Of a stretch of DNA of 64,000 nt, positions 35,868-43,359 are shown piece after piece. Below the pieces are notes generated by a model, which saw nothing but the letters and a program-made list of their open reading frames with translations, searched no databases and was not told where the DNA came from. The DNA comes from Deltaproteobacteria bacterium (lineage in GTDB: Bacteria; Myxococcota; Myxococcia; Myxococcales; Anaeromyxobacteraceae), in NCBI GenBank assembly GCA_016214955.1, contig JACRMN010000024.1, positions 62,001 through 126,000 of the forward strand, read 5' to 3'. The position numbers and the translations under genes were made by a program. Each line of letters opens with the position of its first letter. Position 1 is the first letter of the stretch.

Positions 35868-36140
35868 GTGAAGAAGTCCGAATGGCATCGCTACTGGACG
35901 GAGCGGATGCACGCCGGCCCGGCGCCGCAGGCGCACGTCGCCGCGCCAGCGCCCTCCGAGCCGCACGCGCACAACGAGTCGGCGCGCGCCGGGAAGAAGG
36001 CCACCTACGCCTACGAGGCCACCGTTGGGCGCCCCTCCCGCAAGTCGTCTCGCAAGGGCGCCAACCGGCAGAAGAACGACGTGCAGTTCCGGAACAAGCA
36101 GCGCACCGGCGAAGGCCGCCCTCCCCCCGAGGGCCGGTAG
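35868..36140 (+). CDS. Small basic protein of unknown function
   Basis: A 90-residue, strongly basic protein (Arg, Lys, His) with a start MKKSEWHRYWTERMHAG and a C-terminal stretch of SRKSSRKGANRQKND. No signal peptide or TM segment. The composition suggests binding to nucleic acid or the ribosome, but no family is recognised. The GTG start at 35868 has GGAAGGAGA in front; this Shine-Dalgarno sequence can pair with TCCTCC directly before the start codon, so initiation may be modulated by a small hairpin at 35852-35867. Confidence 0.55.
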   Translation: MKKSEWHRYWTERMHAGPAPQAHVAAPAPSEPHAHNESARAGKKATYAYEATVGRPSRKSSRKGANRQKNDVQFRNKQRTGEGRPPPEGR

Positions 36141-36327
36141 GCGGCACACGGGTCGACCGGGACGGGGCGCGGTGCCGCGGCAACGGCACCGTGCGCGCCG
36201 GTCACGCCTGAACGGCGGCCGGCGCTCGCAACCGCATGATCTTGCAGGTGTCGCCCGGTGGTCCGGCCCGTGCAAAACGACGGGAGTGACGCTGCAAGCG
36301 CCGCTCGACCCGCAGCCGGAGCTCGCC

Positions 36328-36810
36328 ATGAGAACCACCCTGCTCGCCCTCCTCGCCCTCCCCTCGCTGGCCCTTTCCGGATGTGTGCACACCTACGCCA
36401 CCACCCAGACCTGGGGCGACCCGCAGGCCCAGGCCGCCCCGCAGCAGCCGCCCTGGGTCCGCTACGGTCGCGTCGAGTCGATCCGGGAGACGGTCTACCG
36501 CCAGCAGGGTGACCCCGCCGGCGGGGCGGTGGCCGGCGCCCTCATCGGTGGCCTGCTGGGGAGCGCGCTCGGCGGCCACCACGGCCACTACGGCTATCAC
36601 CACAGCGGCGCCGGGGCGCTGGTGGGCGCGGTCGGCGGGGCGATGATCGGCGCCGCCGCCAGCCAGGGGCAGGGCGAGAGCCGCAGCTACCAGGTCTTCG
36701 TGCGCTTCGAGGATGGCGGGCTCGAGCCCTTCGTCTTCCGGGACGGCTTGCCGTTCCAGGTGGGCGACGAGGTGGCCTTCTCGCCCCAGGGGCTGATGCG
36801 CCGGCAATGA
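36328..36810 (+). CDS. Glycine-zipper outer-membrane lipoprotein
   Basis: A 160-residue protein with a lipoprotein signal (LALSGC, Cys19). It contains a glycine-zipper 2TM region (GGAVAGALIGGLLGSALGG then GALVGAVGGAMIGAAAS), separated by a His-rich HHGHYGYHH loop that may bind metal. The final part (RSYQVFVRFEDGG) fits the SlyB/YMGG family of envelope-stress lipoproteins. Role: outer-membrane integrity, by family. Single gene; the upstream 187 bp contain no gene. Convergent with the NnrS-like gene. Confidence 0.82.
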   Translation: MRTTLLALLALPSLALSGCVHTYATTQTWGDPQAQAAPQQPPWVRYGRVESIRETVYRQQGDPAGGAVAGALIGGLLGSALGGHHGHYGYHHSGAGALVGAVGGAMIGAAASQGQGESRSYQVFVRFEDGGLEPFVFRDGLPFQVGDEVAFSPQGLMRRQ

Positions 36811-36889
36811 CAGGCGGCGGCTCCCGGCTCCCACGCCCGGCGGCGGCCTCGCGCCCCGCCGGGCGCTCGCGTTCCCACCTCCTCGCGGC

Positions 36890-38071
36890 TCAGCGGGCCG
36901 GCGGCGATCCGGAGAGCGAGGGCAGCACCAGCGCGGTCCAGGCGGCCAGCGCACCGGCGAAGGCGGCCCCGGCAACCGCCAGCCAGGCGGCGACTCGGGT
37001 GAGGTCCAGGGCCGCCGCGACCCGCGCGGCGAAGGCGCCCGCCAGGAGGAGCGCCGTGGCCCGCAGCGCCGGCGGGCTCCCGGCCAGCGCCGCGGCTCGC
37101 GGCGACCCGCCGAGCACCACCGGGACCGCCAGCGCCAGCGCAAGCTGGGCGTAGCCGCCCACGAAGAGCACGTGCAGGGCGGCGCCGTGCAGGCGCGGCG
37201 AGAGGGCCCCGAGGGCGAAGCCGGCGGGAACCATCCAGGCACCCAGCCAGACAAGCCTCCGGTGCAGTCCGGGCAGCGCCGGCCACCGGTGGATGCCGGC
37301 CGAGAGCACCAGCGCCGCGGCGGCCACCGCCGCCCGCAGCCCGAAGCCCGCCTGCTCGCCGGCCCAGGGCTCGAGCGCGAAGGAGGCCTGGAAGAGCACC
37401 GCCGCCGCGAGGTGACCGAGCGCCCGATGCTGCGCGCCGCCCCGCTCCCCGGCCGCCTGTACCTCGCCCCGGGTGATGACCGGCAGCAGGACGCCGCCCA
37501 CGCCCACCACCAGCCCGGCCAGGAGGCCCTGGGTGAGCAGCCCGCGCCCCACCACCCAGGCGCCGGGGGCGCTGGCGCTTCCGAGGAGCGGCGCCAGTGC
37601 GGCCAGCAGCGCCCCGCAGAGCCCGGCGGCCAGCGAGACGGGGAGCCAGGCGAAGGCCGGCGGCAGGCCGGCGCGCGCCCGGCCGACCATGCGACGAAGC
37701 GTGAAGGCGAGCGCCAGGGTGGCCAGCGCCAACCAGCACAGGTAGGAGGCCAGCGCGGCGTGGAACCAGGCGCAGGCGGCAGAGCCGGCGGCCAGCGCGG
37801 CGCAGGCGAGCACCACCCAGCCGGCCGGAGGGTCGGTGCCGGTGCGCCGCGGCAGGAAGGTGAAGAGGAAGCCGAGCGCGAAGCAGGTGAGGAAGCCCTG
37901 GAGCTGCGCCGCAGAATGGAAGAGGGCCAGCGACCCGCCGCCGGCACCGCGCAGCGCGAAAGGGAGCACGGCCAGGAGACCGAGCAGCGCTCCCAGCGGG
38001 AAGAGCAGGCGGTGGGGCTCCTGGCGCCAGCCGGGCGCCGGTCGACGTGCCGGGGTCGTCATTCCGGCCAT
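36890..38071 (-). CDS. NnrS family membrane protein
   Basis: A 393-residue protein with about 12 hydrophobic helices. Motifs ALFHSAAQLQGFLTCFALGFLFTFLPRRTG, AWVVGRGLLTQG and VGVGGVLLPVITRGE fit the NnrS family, haem- and copper-containing proteins that protect against nitrosative stress in denitrifiers; exact function is not settled. Conserved His residues (in LFHSAAQLQG and ARLHGAALHVLFVGG) are candidate haem ligands. Start at ATG 38071 or 38062 (MTTPARRP). No nitrite or NO reductase genes are nearby. Confidence 0.85.
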   Translation of the reverse strand: MAGMTTPARRPAPGWRQEPHRLLFPLGALLGLLAVLPFALRGAGGGSLALFHSAAQLQGFLTCFALGFLFTFLPRRTGTDPPAGWVVLACAALAAGSAACAWFHAALASYLCWLALATLALAFTLRRMVGRARAGLPPAFAWLPVSLAAGLCGALLAALAPLLGSASAPGAWVVGRGLLTQGLLAGLVVGVGGVLLPVITRGEVQAAGERGGAQHRALGHLAAAVLFQASFALEPWAGEQAGFGLRAAVAAAALVLSAGIHRWPALPGLHRRLVWLGAWMVPAGFALGALSPRLHGAALHVLFVGGYAQLALALAVPVVLGGSPRAAALAGSPPALRATALLLAGAFAARVAAALDLTRVAAWLAVAGAAFAGALAAWTALVLPSLSGSPPAR

Positions 38072-38293
38072 GGTGGCAAATCCGGCGGTGCGCGCGCCTC
38101 TCCGCGCCCCGGTTGGGCCGGGGGACGGGGACTCGGCCGCCGGCGATCCGGAGGGCGCCGTCGAAGCCGTGGCGACGTCGACCATGCCGGGGCGGCCTGC
38201 GCGGGCGGGCGGGCGCGAGCCTGTCGACGCGCGGCCGAGGGTCGGCGAGGATCCGGTGCCTGTGGGCGGCGCTATGCTGGCCCGCGACTCGCC

Positions 38294-39055
38294 ATGGCCC
38301 GCCTCGATCCCGTCCTCGACCACCCGCTCGTCTCGGCCCGCTATTTCTTCCCGCGCTCCTGCCACCTCGCCGATCCGGTCCTGGTCGAGGCCGGCGACGC
38401 CACGCTGGCCTGCGCCGCCTTCCGCCCTCACCCCGGAGGCCCGACGCTGCTCCACTTCCACGGCAACGGCGAGGTGGTGGCCGACTGGCTGGAGGGCTTC
38501 CCCGGGCTGGTGGCCTCGATGGGCGCCAACCTCTTCCTGGCCGAGTACCGCGGCTACGGCATGTCCACGGGGGCCCCGCAGCTCGGGCGGATGCTGGAGG
38601 ACGTGGCCCGCCTGGTGGAGGCCTGCGGCGCGCCCCCGGAGCGGCTCGTGCCCTTCGGCCGCTCGGTGGGCTCGATCTTCGCCATCGAGGCCGCGGCCCG
38701 CTGGCCGGTGGCCGGCCTGGTGCTCGAGAGCGGCGTGGCCGATCCGCGGGAGCGGCTGCGGCTGCGGCTCGACCCGAGGGAGCTGGGGGTCTCCGAGGAG
38801 GACTTCGCCGCCTCCTGCGCTCGCCGCCTCGACCACCGGGCCAAGCTCGCCCGCCACCGGGGCCCGACGCTGGTGCTCCACGCCGAGGACGACGACCTCG
38901 TCCCGCCCGACAACGCCCGGCGCCTGGCGTCCTGGACCGCCGGGCCGGCAGAGCTCCGCCTGCTGCCGCGAGGGGGCCACAACGCCATCCTCTCGGAGAA
39001 CCTGGAGGCCTACGCCGGCGCCCTGGCCGACTTCCTGGCGCGGCTCCCGGGCTGA
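38294..39055 (+). CDS. Alpha/beta hydrolase
   Basis: A 253-residue alpha/beta-hydrolase. HFHGNGE forms the oxyanion region, FGRSVGSIFAIEAA has the nucleophile elbow G-R-S-V-G, DDDLVPP holds the likely catalytic Asp, and GGHNAIL holds the His. This matches small serine hydrolases related to the BEM46/FrsA group; substrate unknown. No signal peptide, so cytoplasmic. TATGCT lies 17 nt before the ATG and may serve as a -10 element. Divergent from the NnrS-like gene by 222 bp with nothing else recognisable. Confidence 0.82.
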   Translation: MARLDPVLDHPLVSARYFFPRSCHLADPVLVEAGDATLACAAFRPHPGGPTLLHFHGNGEVVADWLEGFPGLVASMGANLFLAEYRGYGMSTGAPQLGRMLEDVARLVEACGAPPERLVPFGRSVGSIFAIEAAARWPVAGLVLESGVADPRERLRLRLDPRELGVSEEDFAASCARRLDHRAKLARHRGPTLVLHAEDDDLVPPDNARRLASWTAGPAELRLLPRGGHNAILSENLEAYAGALADFLARLPG

Positions 39056-39093
39056 GCTTGCCCCGGGGGGCGCGGCCGTCGGAAGCTGGGAGG

Positions 39094-39582
39094 ATGGACG
39101 GAGGCGTGCAGGAGAAGCCCGCGGCGCGCGGGCCGGCGGGCCTGCGCTGGGCCTACTTCCTGGTGGGCTGGGTCTTCTTCGCGCTCGGCCTCCTGGGCGC
39201 CTTCCTCCCGGTCCTCCCCACCACGCCCTTCATGCTGCTGGCGCTCTGGGCCTTCTCGCAGAGCTCGCGGCGCTTCCACGACTGGCTCTACCACCACCGG
39301 GTCTTCGGCCCGTCGCTGCAGGCCTGGCGGCGCGAGCGGGTCGTCCCCCGCGGCGTGAAGGCGGTGGCCTTCTGCTCGATGGTCGCCAGCCTGCTCTACG
39401 TGGGCCTGCGGGTGCGTCCGTCCTGGTGGGCGCTGGGAGCCATGGCGGGCGTGATGCTGGCCGGCGCCCTCTTCCTGCTCTCGGTGCCGAGCCGCCCCTC
39501 GTCCGCGGTGGCGCGGGGCGATCCGCTGGCGGATCCTCCCCCGCCCGCGGATGGAGGAGCGGCCGGGGGCGGCCAGCGCTAG
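39094..39582 (+). CDS. DUF454 (YbaN-like) inner-membrane protein
   Basis: A 162-residue protein with the DUF454/YbaN pattern: a first helix ([38 protein letters not shown]) containing PTTPFML, then [15 protein letters not shown] and a second membrane part of two helices. Function unknown in the family. ATG 39094 is chosen because GGGAGG precedes it; the long frame upstream of that is antisense or out of frame with the hydrolase. 39 bp separate it from the hydrolase gene, so they may share a transcript. Confidence 0.85.
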   Translation: MDGGVQEKPAARGPAGLRWAYFLVGWVFFALGLLGAFLPVLPTTPFMLLALWAFSQSSRRFHDWLYHHRVFGPSLQAWRRERVVPRGVKAVAFCSMVASLLYVGLRVRPSWWALGAMAGVMLAGALFLLSVPSRPSSAVARGDPLADPPPPADGGAAGGGQR

Positions 39583-39688
39583 CAGGCGTCGAGCTCCAGC
39601 AGTCGCCCCTTGCGCACCGCCCCTCCCGTGCGGTATCCGCCCTCCCGGGCCGATCCGCCAAGGGACACCGGTCGGCCCCGGGGAGCCC

Positions 39689-40411
39689 ATGGGACGCATC
39701 TTCGAAACGCGCAAGGCTACGATGTTCGCCCGCTGGAACCGGATGGCGAAGGTCTTCACCCGGATCAGCAAGGACATCGCCATCGCCGTGAAGTCCGGCG
39801 GGCCCCACCCCGAGAACAACCCGGCCCTCCGGCGCGCGCTGCAGAACGCCCGCGGCTCCAACATGCCCAAGGACAAGGTCGAGGCGGCCATCAAGCGCGC
39901 CAGCGGCCAGGACCAGCAGGCCTACGAGGTGGTGCTCTACGAGGGGTACGGTCCCCACGGCGTGGCGGTGGTGGTGGAGACGGCCACCGACAACGGCGTG
40001 CGCACCGTGGCCAACGTGCGCATGCACTTCAAGAACCACGGCGGCAACCTGGGCACCACTGGCAGCGTGGCCTTCCAGTTCCAGAAGATGGGCGTCTTCC
40101 GGCTGGCGCCCGAGGGGCTCGACCTGGAGGCCCTGGAGCTGGAGCTCATCGACCACGGTCTCGAGGAGATGGGCGAGAGCACCGGCGAGAAGGGCGAGAA
40201 GCAGGTGGTCATCCGCTGCGCGTTCCAGCACTTCGGCCAGCTCCAGGCCGCCCTCGAGGAGCGCAAGCTCCCGGTGATCTCGGCCGAGTCGGAGTACGTG
40301 GCCCAGACGCCGGTGCAGCTCCCCGAGGAGCAGGCCAAGGAGGTCCTCGAGATGGTGGACGCCCTGGAGCAGGACGAGGACGTGCAGCGCGTCTTCCACA
40401 ACCTGGCCTGA
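39689..40411 (+). CDS. YebC/PmpR-type transcriptional or translational regulator
   Basis: A 240-residue protein of the YebC/TACO1 family with [28 protein letters not shown] and [18 protein letters not shown] as the most conserved parts. The N-terminus is the variant [23 protein letters not shown] rather than the MAGHSKW form. Family members were described as transcription regulators and more recently as helpers of translation through difficult sequences (the mitochondrial TACO1 and bacterial YebC work). No ruvC or ruvA genes are nearby, though they often are for canonical yebC. Confidence 0.9.
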   Translation: MGRIFETRKATMFARWNRMAKVFTRISKDIAIAVKSGGPHPENNPALRRALQNARGSNMPKDKVEAAIKRASGQDQQAYEVVLYEGYGPHGVAVVVETATDNGVRTVANVRMHFKNHGGNLGTTGSVAFQFQKMGVFRLAPEGLDLEALELELIDHGLEEMGESTGEKGEKQVVIRCAFQHFGQLQAALEERKLPVISAESEYVAQTPVQLPEEQAKEVLEMVDALEQDEDVQRVFHNLA

Positions 40412-40430
40412 GCGGAGCGGCCCGCTCCGC
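40412..40430 (+). terminator. Hairpin directly after the YebC-type gene
   Basis: GCGGAGCG and CGCTCCGC (8 bp) with a 3-nt loop begin right at the stop codon. No T-run follows. Likely a terminator or 3'-end stabiliser. Confidence 0.4.
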
Positions 40431-40525
40431 CCCCATCGACCTACAGCGGAGCCCCCTCCAAGGTCGGGGCCCGGGCCACCCTGGCGCCGCCGCAACCCTC
40501 CCCCGGGATGACTCAGGGTGAACAA

Positions 40526-40545
40526 CGTCCCGGCAGTGTGGGACG
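40526..40545. promoter_or_regulatory. Inverted repeat upstream of the PstS-like gene
   Basis: CGTCCC (40526-40531) and GGGACG (40540-40545) form a 6-bp dyad with an 8-nt centre about 205 nt before the ATG. It could be an operator for the cassette 40751-44841. Confidence 0.3.
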
Positions 40546-40750
40546 GTGTCCGCCGCCGCGATGGACCGCCGCCAACGCCCTCCGGAGCCACCCCGAGCCA
40601 CTTTCGTCGCGCCGTGCGGGGCTTCTCGCCGCGAAGCCGTGCCGGAACGGCCGTTGCAAATCGAAGTGGCCGAGTCCCGCCGGGCCCGGGTCCAACACCC
40701 GAGCTCGCACGCCATCCCCGCCGGGGACCTTCTCTCACCAGGAGCAGCGC

Positions 40751-41701
40751 ATGTCCCTTCCGCTAGCCGCCGCGCTCGCCGCCGCCTTCCTCGGCGCCGA
40801 CGCTCCGCGCGTGGATCCCGCCCTCCCCGCCTACCGGCCCGCCTCGTCGCTCTCCGGCACCCTGGCCGTCGGCGGCTCCGACACGCTCGACCCGGTGGTC
40901 CAGCTCTGGCTCACGGGCTTCCGCAACGCCCACCCCAACGTGCAGGTCCGCTCCTCTGCCCAGGGCTCCGAGGCCGGCTTCCTGTGCCTGCTGGAGAGCA
41001 CCTGCGGCGTCGCCACCATGAGCCGCGAGATGAGCAAGGTGGAGGTGGCGGCCTTCGAGGCCAAGCACGGCCACGCCCCGACCCGCCTCGTCGCCGCCGT
41101 TGGCGCACTGGCGGTGTTCGTCCACCCCAGCAACCCCCTCGGCTCCATCTCCATGGAGCAGCTCGATGCCGTGTTCTCCATGACCCGCAAGGCGGGCGGG
41201 AAGGAGCCCATCACCTCCTGGGGCCAGCTCGGCCTCTCCGGCGACTGGGCCGGCCGGCGCGTGACGCCCTACGGCCGCGACGAGCACTCCGGCACCCGGA
41301 ACTTCTTCAAGGAGAAGGTGCTGCTGAAGGGCGACTTCCGCCCCTCCGTCAACGCCATGGGCGATGCCCAGTCGCAGCTCGAGGCGGTGATGCTCGACGC
41401 CACCGGCATCGCCTACGGCTCCTTCAACGACGTCAACTCGATGGTCAAGGTGCTGCCCATCGTCCAGCCGGGCGGCGCCGCCACCGCGCCCACCATCGAC
41501 GCCATCATGAACGGCAGGTACTCGCTGGTGCGCTTCTTCTACATCTACGTGAACCGCGCCGCGGGCAAGCCGCTGCCGCCGCTGGTCTCGTCCTTCGTCT
41601 CGTACGGCCTCTCCAAGGACGGGCAGACCCAGGTGGCAGCCGCCGGCTTCATCCCCATCCCGGCCGATCTGGCCAAGTCCTCGCTCCAGCGCATCCAGTG
41701 A
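40751..41701 (+). CDS. PstS-like substrate-binding protein
   Basis: A 316-residue exported binding protein of the PstS-type fold (PBP_like_2). A short signal segment precedes the family start TLAVGGSDTLDPVVQLWLTGF. The ligand site of the phosphate-binding group is recognisable in GGSDT, SREMS and RDEHSGTRNFF. No pstC, pstA or pstB is in the window. Its stop overlaps the next gene's GTG (GTGA at 41698-41701), so it is translated with a kinase-like protein; this suggests a ligand-sensing role rather than transport. CAGGAGCAGCGC precedes the ATG. Confidence 0.82.
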   Translation: MSLPLAAALAAAFLGADAPRVDPALPAYRPASSLSGTLAVGGSDTLDPVVQLWLTGFRNAHPNVQVRSSAQGSEAGFLCLLESTCGVATMSREMSKVEVAAFEAKHGHAPTRLVAAVGALAVFVHPSNPLGSISMEQLDAVFSMTRKAGGKEPITSWGQLGLSGDWAGRRVTPYGRDEHSGTRNFFKEKVLLKGDFRPSVNAMGDAQSQLEAVMLDATGIAYGSFNDVNSMVKVLPIVQPGGAATAPTIDAIMNGRYSLVRFFYIYVNRAAGKPLPPLVSSFVSYGLSKDGQTQVAAAGFIPIPADLAKSSLQRIQ

Positions 41702-43341
41702 CCGGGAGCGGACAGCCAGGGTCCTCGGGCCCGGCGGAGGCCGGCTCCACCATCGGCGGCTACCGCGTGCTGCGCCCCTGCCCCGTCGGCGAGCAGGACG
41801 AGCCCTGCTTCCTGGTCTGGGACCCGGCCTCCCGCCAGCAGGCGGTGCTCCAGACCCATCCCTCCACGCCTCCCGAGGGGCGGAAGATCCTCCTGGCGCG
41901 CTTGCAGAACGACGCCGACGTCTCGGCGGCCCTGGCCCACCCCGGCGTGGTCCGCGTGCTGGGCGTGGGGACCGATCCCGTGAGCGGGCCCTTCCTGGTC
42001 CGCGAGTTCGTCGACGGCCCCAGCCTCCGGGCGCTGCCGCACATGGAGGTGGACCTGCAGGCGGCGCTCTCCATCCTGATCCAGGCGGCCCACGCGCTGG
42101 TGGCGGCCGACGCCGCGGCGGTGGCGCCGCGCAACCTGCGGCTCGAGCACCTCTTCATCACCCGCAGCGGACAGGTGAAGGTCACGGTCTTCGGGCGTCC
42201 GCACATCACGCCGCCGGCCCCGGCCACCAGCGCCTACGACCTGGCGCGCGTCGGCCTGGAGCTCATCACCGGGCAGGACCCCTTCCCGGCCGGCGAGGCC
42301 CAGGGCGCGCCGCGGATCCCGGTGGCGCTCGACAAGGGGCTGACGTCGGCCTTCACCCGCGCGCTCTCCCCTTCTCCCGAGAGCCGCTTCCCGGGCCTCA
42401 TCCCCTTCGTGCAGGTGCTGGTCGCGGAGGCGCCGCTCAGCGAGGAGATCCGGGCCGAGCTCCTCGAGCTCTCCGACCGGACCGACCCGATCCTCGGCGA
42501 GGCGTGTGTCGCCGCCTGGGCACGAGACGTCTGGCGCGAGGGGCAGGTGCCGACCAGCACGCCGGTCCCGGAGCAGCCCGCGGGCCTCCCGCTGGCCTCG
42601 CCGCCCACGCTCCGGCTTGTCACCGAGCCGCCCGGCGGAGCCTCCGCTCCGCCTCTCAGGCCGCCCGCCGCGGCCGCGCCTCCCCCCGCGACGGATCGGG
42701 CCCCCGGCCGCGCCGCCGCCCCCGTCGCCTCGCCCGCGCCCGTCGTGCCGGACGCAGCCCGCGCCTCCGGCACCGCGACGCACCCCCCGCCCAGGCCGCG
42801 CCGCTCGGCCGCCTGGATCGCCCTGACCGTGGCCGCAGCAGCCCTGACGGCGGGGGCCTGGTTCACCCTCTCCGGCCGCCCGCGGATGGTGGAGGTGGTC
42901 ACGGCGCCGCCGGGCGCGCAGGTGCGGCTGGGCGGAAGGCTCCTCGGCAACGCGCCGCTGCGGGTCGCCGTTCCCCGGGAGGGAGGCTCCGTCGTCCTCT
43001 CGCTCGAGGGCTTCCTGCCGCGGGAGGCCGCGTTCCGGCCCGGCGAGGAGCGGCTCGAGGTGGCCCTGCAGCCCGTTCCGCCGCCGCCGCCGCCACCGCC
43101 CCCCGAGCCTGCGCCGCAGGAGCGGCCGCCCGAGGTGCCTGCCGGTGCCGCCGCGGTGGAGGCGGCGCCACCTGCCGCCGTGCCAGCGCCCGAGCCGATG
43201 CCGGAGAAGCCGGCCGAGCCCAAGGCGGCCCGGCCCGCGAAGGCCAAGGCCAAGCCCGCCAGGAAGGCCCCGGCGAAGCCTCCGCCCAGGAAGGGCTTCG
43301 ATCTCTTCCAGCACCTGCAGAAGGAATCGGAACGGGGCTAG
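41698..43341 (+). CDS. Kinase-like protein without catalytic residues, TM helix and PEGA domain
   Basis: A 547-residue protein. Residues about 20-250 align with a Ser/Thr kinase fold, but the key residues are changed: the VAIK lysine position reads Gln, HRDLKPEN reads PRNLRLEH (about 144-151), and DFG reads VFG (164-166). It should therefore be a pseudokinase. A Pro-rich linker is followed by one TM helix (about 370-390) and a PEGA domain (VEVVTAPPGAQVRLGGRLLG), then Pro and Lys/Ala-rich tails ending FDLFQHLQKESERG. The PEGA domain lies outside. GTG start overlaps the PstS-like stop by 4 bp. Confidence 0.8.
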   Translation: MTGSGQPGSSGPAEAGSTIGGYRVLRPCPVGEQDEPCFLVWDPASRQQAVLQTHPSTPPEGRKILLARLQNDADVSAALAHPGVVRVLGVGTDPVSGPFLVREFVDGPSLRALPHMEVDLQAALSILIQAAHALVAADAAAVAPRNLRLEHLFITRSGQVKVTVFGRPHITPPAPATSAYDLARVGLELITGQDPFPAGEAQGAPRIPVALDKGLTSAFTRALSPSPESRFPGLIPFVQVLVAEAPLSEEIRAELLELSDRTDPILGEACVAAWARDVWREGQVPTSTPVPEQPAGLPLASPPTLRLVTEPPGGASAPPLRPPAAAAPPPATDRAPGRAAAPVASPAPVVPDAARASGTATHPPPRPRRSAAWIALTVAAAALTAGAWFTLSGRPRMVEVVTAPPGAQVRLGGRLLGNAPLRVAVPREGGSVVLSLEGFLPREAAFRPGEERLEVALQPVPPPPPPPPPEPAPQERPPEVPAGAAAVEAAPPAAVPAPEPMPEKPAEPKAARPAKAKAKPARKAPAKPPPRKGFDLFQHLQKESERG

Positions 43342-43359
43342 CCCCGCTCCGCCCCGCCG

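Larger units (their letters stand above)
40412..40750. other. Non-coding region upstream of the PstS-like gene
   Basis: This 339-bp stretch has no supported gene. It contains the hairpin at 40412-40430 and a dyad at 40526-40545 (CGTCCC, 8-nt centre, GGGACG). I searched for Pho-box-like repeats and did not see convincing ones. No clear -35/-10 pair was found. Confidence 0.6.

Noticed and set aside
38047-39055. Long frame overlapping the hydrolase gene and continuing into the DUF454 gene
   Set aside because: Only the last 162 codons show membrane-protein character; the upstream part is out of frame with the hydrolase and without motifs.
40412-40750. Pho box upstream of the PstS-like gene
   Set aside because: No pair of TGTCAT-like direct repeats at 11-bp spacing was seen; the only structures are a hairpin and a short dyad.
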